In this document: positions 55,792 to 64,000 of the stretch, piece after piece | How the letters are laid out: every line of letters begins with the position of its first letter | Numbering within the stretch: the first letter of the stretch is position 1 | From: Hericium rajendrae | Taxonomy: Eukaryota > Basidiomycota > Agaricomycetes > Russulales > Hericiaceae | Length of the DNA stretch: 64,000 nt | Assembly (NCBI GenBank): GCA_033439255.1 | Contig: CM065878.1 | Span: 558,001-622,000, forward strand | Reading direction: 5' to 3' | Translations under genes and position numbers: made by a program | Notes under the pieces: generated by a model | The model's database searches: none | Told to the model about the DNA's origin: nothing | What the model saw: only the letters and a program-made list of their open reading frames with translations

Positions 55792-55800
55792 TATATAAGG
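55792..55800 (+). promoter_or_regulatory. TATA box of B
   Basis: TATATAAGGCTCGCGCGACG on the + strand, preceded by CCCGGCTCC, followed about 50 bp on by a palindrome GTCGACACCTTCGTCGAC. Confidence 0.55.
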
Positions 55801-55821
55801 CTCGCGCGACGCGCGTTGCCT

Positions 55822-56150
55822 CTTGCTCTTTAACTCCCACTGTCTCTTGCCACGTCGACACCTTCGTCGACGTGCTTTGCTTGCTCGTCATCATTCTTTA
55901 CTTTGCTCGTTGTCTTTAAGGTAACCTTTCATTGTTTTTTCTTATTGCTCATACTAATACTAATATCTTTTAAGTTGTCTTTCAGATTTCGCTTTTTGTT
56001 ACTTTGGTAAGTTTTCATGTGTTATCTTTATCTTTCAAGACTAATGTTTTTTTTTTACCTTTGATTTCTTATCTTATCTTATCTTATCTTGTACTACTTA
56101 TCTTATCTTATCTTATTTCTTACTTTCTTACTTTCTTACTTATGTTTTTG
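55822..56150 (+). ncRNA. Predicted spliced transcript of B (AT arm)
   Basis: The leader TTGCTCTTTAACTCCC is followed by a GTCGAC...GTCGAC stem. Intron 1 fits 55921-55985 (GTAACC, TACTAATAC, TTTCAG), exon 2 is 55986-56006 (ATTTCGCTTTTTGTTACTTTG), then GTAAGT opens the next intron at 56007. The TTTCGCTTTTT core recurs in the matching exon of C, D, E, Z and A. There is no coding potential. The model is inferred from splice signals. Confidence 0.4.
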
Positions 56151-56614
56151 CTTTTTAATTAGTAGTAGTTTTCATGATATCAATATACTCTTAATGCATT
56201 GAAATAGTTTATACTTGTGTGATCATATGTTACTAATTCTGATATGACTGTAAAAAATATTCATAGTTTCAACAGATTTTATTGCTTTAATATGATATTG
56301 AATATAGAATATGTAAGACAATTATTAAATGTAAGATATATGAGACACATACTGAATGTAGAATATATAAGACACATAAGCCTTATAGCTTTAATAGACA
56401 CTTATAGCTTTCATAGCTAGCTAGACTATCATAGCTACATAGTTAGCTATTATAGCTATCATAGCACTTCATAGCATCACCCTTTAGCTTCATAGCACTA
56501 CATAGCATTCCCCTTTAGCTATGCTGGCTATAGAGAAAAGGGCAGTGCTATGGAACTATGAAATCTATATAGACTTTATAGAGCTATGTACCACTTACAC
56601 ATTTATTTGATGCA

Positions 56615-57448
56615 GACATACCCTACTTCAGAGAAGTGCACTACATGGTTGCTGGGCAAAGTTCATTCAGACCTAGTCGGACCGATGCGCATTCAGTCTA
56701 TCCAAGGATTTTCATATGTTGCTACGTTCCTCAACGACTTCAGCAGTAGAGGAGTCGTCATGTTCCTCAAATGGAAGTCTGATTTCACTCAGGCTTTCGA
56801 GTCATATTTGGCCAGAGCTGAGAAGGAGACTAGCCAAAAGCTGTTGATCTTTCACTCTGACCAAGGGGAGGAATATATGAACACAATCCTGGATAAGTGC
56901 TTCAAAGAATTGGGTATTACGCACCATAAAACTATGCCATATATGCCTCAGCAGAATGGACATGCAGAGTGCTGGAACCGTACTTTATGGAGAAAGCCCT
57001 GTCTATGTTACACCATACAGGCTTGTCTCTCAGTTTCTGGCAGCTAGCGGTTGATACAGCAGTTTACGTATACAACTGCACTCCCACTTGCATACTAGAA
57101 TGGAAGACGTCGATGGAGATTTGGGATGCTGGTCACATTCCTGATGTCTCGTACTTCTGTGTTTTTGGCTGTAAAGCCTACATACACATTCAGAAGGAGC
57201 ATTGTCACAAGTTGGAGCCTAACTCCAAGGAAATGATGTTTGTGGGTTATAAAGACAGTTCTAAAGGTTACCGATTCTGGAACTCTACAACCCAGTCCAT
57301 TGTCTTGTCTAGCGAAGCAAGATTTAATGAGACTTCCTTCCCTTTGCGACCAACCCAGAAAGTGCCCCCCAGTGCTCTCACTCCTCCTTTACCCAACCTC
57401 AGTCTAGGGTTCGACATGAGTCAGAGTCACCCACAGGTCAATACCTGA
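56615..57448 (+). pseudogene. Copia integrase core, RT and RNase H missing
   Basis: It continues the interrupted pol: first Asp (KVHSDLVGPMRIQSIQGFSY), second Asp (IFHSDQGEEYMNTILDKCF), Glu (PQQNGHAECWNRTLW). A frame change near 56975 moves the rest to another phase (YNCTPTCILEWKTSMEIWD; FVGYKDSSKGYRFWNSTTQ). It stops at 57448 before any RT, so the element is 3' truncated. The normal family order is Gag-protease-integrase-RT-RNase H. Confidence 0.83.
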
Positions 57449-57822
57449 GATATACCTGCAAAATTTACTCACAGGTTTCTGACCTCTGGATCTAGATCAC
57501 CTGGTGGCTGAAACTCATCCAGATACAGGTCAAACATGTACTGAAATCCATTGACCCACAAGTGACTTGTGAGTAATTTGTGATCCAGTCCTTTTATTAT
57601 TATTATCAACAATGTATCATTGCTGTACTAATTTATGCTATATACAGTACATTACACGGCGCTGCTCCCTTCAAACTACTGCTACCACCCTACCTACCAA
57701 TGTCTCTGCATATACTCACTGTGGCCCACTAGCAGGTGGACGGGATGCTGAGAGTGTGCGCATCGAGTCGACAATCATGCGAGGCTGCTGGAACTGTGCA
57801 TGAAAGGAGGAGATGGTGGGCT
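57449..57822. other. Unassigned, no gene seen
   Basis: Sequence between the copia truncation point and element E. Its right part (from about 57720) reads continuously with 60992 onwards once E is removed, so it belongs to the element relic at 60992-62100. Confidence 0.4.
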
Positions 57823-59340
57823 CATCTGAGAAAAGAGATTTTTATATAGCAGCAAGTCCTGTTATAGGCCCTATCAGTGAGCTATGGGGACTATGAAGTT
57901 GGACTGTTCAGCTATGTAGAGCTATGGGGCCTATAATAGCCTCCATAGCATGAAGTGTTAAATACATAGAGGATCATAGCCTCCATAGCTAGGTGTGTCA
58001 TATACATAGGATTATGATACTTGTTAAGAGAAACTATGACTACTATGACTACTATATTCACTGTTGTCAGCTGGCTAAGCACTCAAGACATTAAAGCAAA
58101 TTTTTTCTTATATTTGGAATACACTACCACAGACAAGGGTACAACCATTAACTACACTCGAGTGGGTAAGCACGCGCTGTCGGGCGTGCGTGAGCAGGCA
58201 TGCTTGGTGCGAGCATGCGCGCCAGCGTGGACATGTGCGGCTGCATGCTCACATGAGAGTGCATACACACACGTCCTGGGGGAATACACGCGCAGTCGGC
58301 ACCTCGGTCTTCGCATGCTCACTGGGCCGAGCACAGTCACACACTCCGGAGAGGCTGTCGAGGCATGTGTGCACATCGAGACCTCGTGCGGGTTTACGCA
58401 CCGTGCGCGGTCGTGCCCGGGCCTGTATAGACATGCATGGCCACGCGCCCGCATGCAGGAGTGCGTCCGTGTGCTGGCGAGGCCATTCGCACGCGCACGG
58501 CCACGTGTCATGTCCACGAGCACATTGCCGACGGCGTGGGGCGTGTTGGTGCATCCATACCATGCGGGAGGTCACATGCGAGCTGAGGGCACATGGCGTT
58601 GTCGTGGGCGTGCGAGGCACGCAGTGGGTGCGGCAGGCCGGGCAAGGGACCTAAAGTCGCACCTTGTCGCCGTAGCAACAAGGTGCGATGGTGGTGATGG
58701 CGGCACGGGTGTCGAGGAGATGGCATGACAGGCGCGGGATGTAGGCACGGGTTGTCGGGGCCTCACGCAGGCTTGCATGCCGTGCGTTGCCATGCATGAT
58801 CGCATGCGGGAGTGCGTGCACACACTGGCTGGCCTGTCCGTGGAAGTGCATGGCCGGGCGCGCTTAGCCACGTGTCATGGCCGTAGTCATGTTGTCGATG
58901 GTGGGGAGGTGGTGATGCGTGGGGTGGGTAAGTCCGATGAACCCGCACGGACCTGTTGAGGACGTGCGGGGGTTGTTGAGGGGACGCGAGGGCATGGGCG
59001 AATGACATCACGCCCCGTTGCCACGGCAACAAGGCACGACGACGTGGACGCGGACGCCGTCGTCGATGCACGGAGCGCGGGAGGCGGGAGGCGGGAGGCA
59101 GGAGGCTCGTGGACGTGGGTGTGGACATAGGCATGGGGTAGGTGATGCGCAGTGGGTCGGGGCTGCTGGCGATGTGGTTGAGAAGCAAGCATTGCGCTGA
59201 CGGGGCAGCGGAAAGAAGGCAACATGGTGGAAAGATGGCAACGGAGGAGGGGAAGTCGAGCAAGGCGTCGCGGAAGTGGAAGAACGAGAGAGTATCGCTC
59301 GTTCTCGAACGGGCGATACTCTCTCTATTAGTACGAAGAA

Positions 59341-59803
59341 TGTTGAAATCGGTTGATGACGCTAGTCTCGATGACAACAATTATGGAAAGATCTGGAATG
59401 ATCTGGACTTTGGTTATTGCAGAATCACATGGAACATTTACATAGCCTTACTGTACAGGTTAGTAATACGCTCTGACATACACTTACTGATACCTTAGTG
59501 AGCTGACTGATGCTGTTCCCATGTGATGAGCAATCCATTATGCTATGCTGTACGATTACTGTACAATTTCTGATTGGTAGATATGCAGAGCCCTCAATAC
59601 TATATAAGGGCTCCCTCATTCGCTCAGATACCTCAGTCTTTCACATCACAGACTGAGGTGAGCATATCTTGCATTACTTATGAGTTTCATCTTTACTGAC
59701 TCTACTTGTAGTATAGACTAACGTCTCTCTAAGGTACTGCAATATAGTCTTTCACATCACAGACTGAGTATAGACTAACGTCTCTCTAAGTCATGTTTCT
59801 TCA
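59341..59803 (+). repeat. Solo copia-type LTR in E, TSD AAGAA
   Basis: 463 bp, TGTTGAAATCGG...TTTCTTCA, flanked by AAGAA at 59336-59340 and 59804-59808. Same family as 42374-42836. It splits the short intron next to stem-loop 2 of E, so that intron is no longer short in this copy. Confidence 0.87.
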
Positions 59804-60227
59804 AAGAATGCTAATAAAGAGTTTAATTTTACTTACCTTGACCCCTCTTTGCCCTATCGAGACCCTCCTGCATTTGATGTGACGAGTCAATGAGTAGACA
59901 AACGGCAGAGGGACAAGAGGAGAGGAGGGTGGTGGTATGAGAGTCGAACTTCGACGCGCCTTCGGTGCTTCAGCTACCGAACGCATGCAAGTTCGAACGT
60001 TTCGAGTCTAGTAAATCAAGTAAAACACTTTAAATTCTGAAAAAAAGATTACATCCACGATTCATCACAACATCGAATCATATGAGGTGAGTATCTAACT
60101 AATCTACTATTAGCTACTGGGCAATGAAGTGAACTTAGCAAAATCTGGCACTTAGCCTCTGACACGAATGCTCGGCACCGCCCGGCCCAGTCTCCACAGC
60201 CACATTTGGCACTCCGCTCGCCACGTC

Positions 60228-60236
60228 TATATAAGG
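60228..60236 (+). promoter_or_regulatory. TATA box of E
   Basis: TATATAAGGCCTGCACGACG, followed by CGCTGTCTCTCTC leader. Confidence 0.5.
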
Positions 60237-60257
60237 CCTGCACGACGCGCTGTCTCT

Positions 60258-60520
60258 CTCTCTTTCCTACCACTACCATCTCCCGTCTTTCGTCATTTGC
60301 TCTTCTTCTGCTCTAACCTTCTTATGTTCGGTAGGTTGTTATGTTGTGTTCTTGTCCACTAACCCTAATGTTCTTTGTAGACTTTATATTTTCGCTTTTT
60401 CTTTTCTTTGGTATGTCTTATGTTCTTATGTATCTCTTTTGTCTTGTACTAATCTATTAACCTATGTTTAGATCATGTTTTCGCTTTTTCTTATCTTATC
60501 TTATCTTATCTAGCTTGACT
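60258..60520 (+). ncRNA. Predicted spliced transcript of E (AT arm)
   Basis: Leader, intron 1 at 60331-60380 (GTAGGT, CTAACCCTAATG, TTGTAG), a 30-nt exon at 60381-60410 starting ACTTTATATTTTCGC, intron 2 at 60411-60471 (GTATGT, TACTAATC, TTTAG), and an exon starting ATCATGTTTTCGCTTTTTC that runs into the (TTATC)n tract. The micro-exon length and ACTT start match J although the introns differ. Confidence 0.42.
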
Positions 60521-61565
60521 TGATTATAAGTTGCTATCTATTATAGTTTTATAGTAATTTGTAGTCTTGTATAAAATGTATTGCAATGAGATATTGTTTG
60601 TAATATAATGCTTTTAAATTTTCAATCTTTTGAAAGCTTTAAATATAATAAGTCAGGTTTATATTGGATTTATATCTTTTGATATTTTGATAGTACTTCT
60701 GAGTGACATATTTAACAGAGATGACATAGGGTAGATAGAAGTCTGAATAACTAGATATAATATGATAGTGAGGATATATCACATAGCTAACATAGCTCTT
60801 ATAGCTATCTTATACTATGATAGCTATAATAGCTACCATAGCTACTGCCTTATCCTATGGTAGCTATATAGCCCTATGTAGATTACCTTGCTACTATGAG
60901 ATGGCTATGAAGAAAAGGGGACTGCTATGGCCTTATTAGAACTATGTAGACTATATAGTGCAATATACCTCTGGTGTTTTTTTCAGATGCTGTGATGCGA
61001 TACACCAGCTTGTTGCTCACGGTGAATGCACTCAGGCCAGCAAGTGGCATCAGTGATTGGCCGACATGCTGGATACCGCAGGAAGCAGAGACAGGCACAT
61101 GAGGGCTTTTAAGGCCATGCGTTGACATGCACCGCATGCGTTGATGCATGGGATGTGAATGGCAGGCATTTGTGCATGCATGCACTAGTGTACTGTGTCA
61201 GCTGTTGCAGGGCACGTGGAGGGAGGCAGGAACACAAGTGCCATGTCGAAGCTAGCGTGTACAGTCCCACGTGGGTGGTGAACAGATGCAGATCAACCTC
61301 GTTGCTATAGCAGTGAGACTCGACCTTTGTTGCTGCCGGCCTTTCATATGGTATGGCTGGGCATACTCCTGGGGTGGTGTAGAACCTCGGGTTTGAGAAC
61401 ATGTGTTGCGGGCAATGGATGGGGTCAATGGAGTCACTGACATGCCAGCGAGGGGCATGTGGGCGTAGGCGGGATTGTTGAAGGCACGGGTGACAAGTAG
61501 CACAGCTGGTGCACATGAGATGAGAGTGGAGGATCGAGAACTGCTGTAGAAGAACAAGAAATGAG

Positions 61566-61592
61566 AGTCTTGTTCGTTATTGAGTGAGACTC
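61566..61592 (-). other. Decayed stem-loop module copy
   Basis: GAGTCTTGTTC...GAGTGAGACTC pairs with two transitions. On the minus strand a GTGAGTCC donor lies upstream near 61643, as in the intact module at 61748-61850. Confidence 0.4.
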
Positions 61593-61747
61593 CCGGTATT
61601 ATTACAGTATAATATTGGAAGTAATGGCTTTTGGACTCACTTTAAGGCCCTCATGGTACTATAAATCCCTCCTTACCGTCAAGTTGAGGAGAATGGTGTA
61701 AAGGAGAGGATGCAATGCTGGGGTAGCGAAGGGAGACCAATGAAAAC

Positions 61748-61850
61748 TGAGTCTCGCTCATTATCGTCTCGCTCGATAATGAGCGAGACTCATGAGATTA
61801 GTACAATACAATGAGACCAAAACTTCGAAGACTCACCTAAATCAGCCAAA
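61748..61850 (-). other. Stem-loop with 19-bp stem and adjoining short intron
   Basis: TGAGTCTCGCTCATTATCG-TCTCGCT-CGATAATGAGCGAGACTCA (61748-61792) is a perfect 19-bp stem. On the minus strand it is preceded by a GTGAGTC donor (near 61840), TACTAATC branch site and AG acceptor directly at the stem. The layout equals that of the seven elements but the stem sequence is different. Confidence 0.6.
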
Positions 61851-62150
61851 TAGTTCCATGAGCATTCCCTACTATCGAGCTGAAGCGATGTAACAAGCAA
61901 CATTGAAGGACAGGTGAGCATGCTGGCTAGGGCCCTGTGTGAAAGTGTTTGTTAGAAAGTCAGTTTATAACAAGGTGTTATAAACACATTATAAACCACC
62001 CCATCACTGAAGGTACCCACTTTTCGAGTGTTAGAAATTTCAAAAGAGTGGCCATAGTGAATGAATAGACAAGGTTGAAATTGAGCGACACAGGCTGTAT
62101 TTACATTAGCCTGTTCCTGTATATTTAACGATCAGACTCCAAGCCTCGTT

Positions 62151-62702
62151 TTGGAGAGAGCTCCCTTCAACTTGCAGCCGCCGAGCTTCCCCAACTGCTC
62201 CCCGACCTCATTATGTAATACACCCCTGACATTGTTTCTAACCCCTTCTCTGTGGGAGAATCTGTCTTTACTCAAATATCTCCTTTCAAATCTGTCCCTC
62301 TCCGTAGTACCTAATGGTGCTGAAATTTACTGCTTCCATCAGTTCCCTGGTCTGGATGCTGAGCTGGTCGAGGATAATGGCTCTGAGATGGGGGCCCTCA
62401 ATTATGAACTTGAGGTCATACTCAGTCGTGACCGAGACACTGGACTTATTGTCTTCCAGGAGTAAGGGCTGTCCCTCACTGTGGTTGTCGATGTTATCGA
62501 GCGATACATGACTGGATCTGATGGTGAGAACATTCTGTTGATCAAGTGGATCAATGATCTTCTCGCAACTGAATGCAATCCTCCCACCACGTTATGCGCC
62601 GCATCATCACGTGCTCCTTTCCCGCGCATTGTGCAACTTCCTTTTACGGATGTGTCGCATCCTCCGCCTAAGTCGAAGCAAAAGGAGGGCCCGTCTGACT
62701 GA
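62151..62702 (+). pseudogene. Unrecognised ORF with one in-frame stop
   Basis: The frame from 62151 (MERAPFNLQPPSF) runs to TAA 62463-62465 and stays open in the same phase to TGA at 62700-62702. The second half (LTVVVDVIERYMTGSDGENI ... VSHPPPKSKQKEGPSD) looks like genuine protein with a basic, proline-rich tail. I recognise no domain. Its last 45 codons lie in the long inverted repeat. Confidence 0.35.
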
Positions 62703-63364
62703 GTTCTGTGCATGGGGAGGGCACGGATAAATAGAAATAATGTTCCATGATGTGCCAAGGCAATTTTAAAGCCTTCTGTGGAAGAAAAATGAGAAATTCA
62801 CCATTGGAATCACATAAATTGAATTTCTATTGAGGGACAGTTGAATCAGGACAAAGATCAATTGCTGGGGGCCTCAGAGATCCACAGAGACCAGAATGTG
62901 AACAACAGAAGATAGAAATAAGGTTCAGCCATTCAAGAATATCTAGATTAGCAACAAGTAGACTTTTAGCCCCTCAGGATGCCTTTCACAGACCCCTCTT
63001 CAGGACCTTCCTTTTTTCTATCTTATATTTGTTCATATTCTGTTTTCTGTGGATCTCTAAGGCCCCCAACAATTGATCTTTGTCCTGATTCAACTGTCCC
63101 TCAATAGAAATTCAATTTATGTGATTCCAACGGTGAATTTCTCATTTTTCTTCCACAGAAGGCTTTAAAATTGCCTGGGCACATCATGGAACATTATTTC
63201 TATTTATTCGTGCCCTCCCCATGCACAGAACTCAGTCAGATGGGCCCTCCTTTTGCTTCGACTTAGGCGGAGGATGCGACACATCCATAAAAGGAAGTTG
63301 TGCGACACGCGGGAAAGGAGCACGTGATGATGCACACATAATGTGGTGGGAGGATTGCATTCAG
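62569..63364. repeat. Long inverted repeat, arms about 360 bp, spacer about 70 bp
   Basis: The arm 62569-62933 (CTGAATGCAATCCTCCCACC...) is complementary to about 63005-63364 (...GGTGGGAGGATTGCATTCAG) at well over 90% with a few small indels. The arm includes the end of the ORF at 62702 and its 3' flank. A transcript through it would fold into a long double-stranded RNA. Confidence 0.85.
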
Positions 63365-63431
63365 TCTTCTCGCAGCAGCTCGAGCAACCTTCGAACGAGC
63401 CGAGGTAGAGGTCAGAACTTACCTTTTACTC

Positions 63432-64000
63432 ATGGTTCCGAGCGGTGCTGAGAGGCCCAAACAGATCCCCATGCTGCCAGCTGAATTAACCAGTAGAGTT
63501 AATCATGAGCCTCTGAGCGGCACAACTGTGGGAAAGAGAAAAGCTGATGCTGCAGCTGCTCGACAAGAAGATAAGAAAAGGGCAAAAATGAAATGTGCAG
63601 AAGCCATTGCAAAGACATCGCAGAAGGTCAGCAGAGTTTTATCTGACGAGAGAAGTATACTCACGAAGCTCAGATAAACCATCCATATGACAATCTCCTT
63701 GATATTGCAGAGAAAGAATATACCACTGGGCACCCACCGAACCCAGTTCTCACGTGTTTGTCAATCACATGTATCCAGAAGTCCGATAATTGTAAGAAGC
63801 ACTTCTGCTGCAGCTCAGATGGGTGCCAGTAATCCTGGGCAGGCCCTGCTTGCCAGACCCCCCATATCATTGGCCATGCCGTAGAGGAGTGCAACTTCAT
63901 CTCAAATGAACTGCGACAACTTGCGCTTGATCATGCCGGCGATCTGTCACTTGGTTCCAAGGTGGCTGCGCTGCCACCTATACCTACTTCGCAGGCATCT
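63432..64000 (+). pseudogene. Start of a possible hAT-like transposase gene, runs off the window
   Basis: MVPSGAERPKQIPMLPAELT begins a Lys/Arg-rich N-terminus (GKRKADAAAARQEDKKRAKM). After a possible intron (about 63630-63676) another phase reads NHPYDNLLDIAEKEYTTGHP, a Cys/His cluster (CKKHFCCSSDGC...GHAVEECNF) and SNELRQLALDHAGDLSLGSK. The basic N-terminus followed by a Cys/His cluster resembles BED-type N-termini of fungal hAT-like proteins, but the catalytic core lies beyond 64000. A TAG near 63832 is in the second frame. Confidence 0.3.

Larger units (their letters stand above)
53957..56612 (-). mobile_element. AGCTATG-arm element B (2-bp TSD CA), sister of A
   Basis: Left end CATCAGAAAAATC at 53957, right end ...CATTTATTTGATG ending at 56612, with CA at 53955-53956 and 56613-56614. 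Removing B and one CA restores the copia frame KSTCQTYPTSEK. Length is 2,656 bp and it is nearly collinear with inverted A. It has a GC arm at 54320-55325, stem-loop 2 at 55334-55364, stem-loop 1 at 55530-55560, + strand TATA box at 55792-55800, (TTATC)n at 56071-56116 and arrays at 53975-54195 and 56375-56590. Confidence 0.88.
57823..60989 (-). mobile_element. AGCTATG-arm element E (2-bp TSD CT), sister of D, with solo LTR
   Basis: Left end CATCTGAGAAAAG at 57823, right end TTTTTTTCAGATG ending at 60989, with CT at 57821-57822 and 60990-60991. It is collinear with inverted D and lacks F, so it shows the empty F site. Net of the solo LTR and its duplication it is 2.70 kb. Features: array 57838-58045, GC arm 58160-59285, stem-loop 2 at 59286-59325, solo LTR 59341-59803 within the short intron, stem-loop 1 at 59955-59983, TATA box 60228-60236, (TTATC)n 60493-60518, array 60770-60960. 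Confidence 0.87.
60992..62100. mobile_element. Relic of a distant AGCTATG-arm relative (hairpin and intron modules only)
   Basis: It has a GC-richer part with CATGCATGCACTAG-type words, a GTTGC palindrome at 61298-61317, and two copies of the hairpin-intron module on the minus strand (61560-61640 and 61748-61850). No AGCTATG arrays or terminal repeats are visible, so its ends are unknown. E is inserted in it. No protein is encoded. Confidence 0.4.

Overview
The window looks like a transposon graveyard from a filamentous fungus, most likely an Agaricomycete basidiomycete. The signs are chromodomain Ty3/gypsy elements, Ty1/copia elements, Rep-PIF1 Helitrons, a BED-finger hAT element, very short introns (42-60 nt) with TACTAAY branch sites, and no convincing host gene. 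Almost all recognisable coding sequence is retroelement or DNA-transposon protein with frameshifts and stops, many of them the CGA-to-TGA type expected from CpG methylation decay. I cannot name the species.

Layout: 1-4785 is gypsy 1 (+). 4786-5054 is the 3' tail of an extra ORF of gypsy 3 (-), whose remainder lies at 32938-35394. Into gypsy 3 went gypsy 2 (-, 14406-32932, 423-bp LTRs) and the AGCTATG-arm element J (5055-14398). Gypsy 2 carries a reversed solo LTR (27145-30234) holding element A, and element D (17119-25560) inside its reverse transcriptase. D holds composite element F (19704-25441), which holds a hAT transposon. J holds element K (6342-12973), which holds element C (8701-11772). 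35395-37360 is non-coding. 37361-42235 is a Helitron helicase relic split by element Z. 42374-42851 is a copia LTR with primer site. 43104-44695 is an unrecognised broken gene. 44715-51802 is a second Helitron, interrupted by a gag-only 1.34-kb LTR element. 52411-57448 is a copia element split by element B. 57823-60989 is element E, containing a solo LTR. 61200-61900 is a relic with the same hairpin-intron module. 62151-64000 holds an unrecognised ORF, a long inverted repeat and the start of a possible hAT-like gene.

The main discovery is a family of seven large elements (J, C, D, A, Z, B, E) that encode no recognisable protein. Net of later insertions six are 2.65-2.75 kb and C is 3.07 kb. 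They share CATCWGA-type terminal inverted repeats and a 2-bp target duplication of variable sequence (AG, TA, TT, AT, AT, CA, CT). All have AGCTATG-rich arrays under both ends and an AT-rich arm with a TATA box and a predicted spliced transcript with a conserved TTTCGCTTTTT micro-exon. Centrally there are one or two stem-loops, the larger abutting the 3' end of a 42-47-nt intron, and then a GC-rich degenerate repeat arm. The empty sites can be rebuilt exactly because six of the seven lie in other transposons or LTRs. I know of no described superfamily with this combination.

A second, probably also undescribed, family (K and F) has about 70-bp terminal inverted repeats and 7-bp target duplications. 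The nesting gives a relative chronology: gypsy 3, then gypsy 2 or J, then D or K, then F or C, then hAT.
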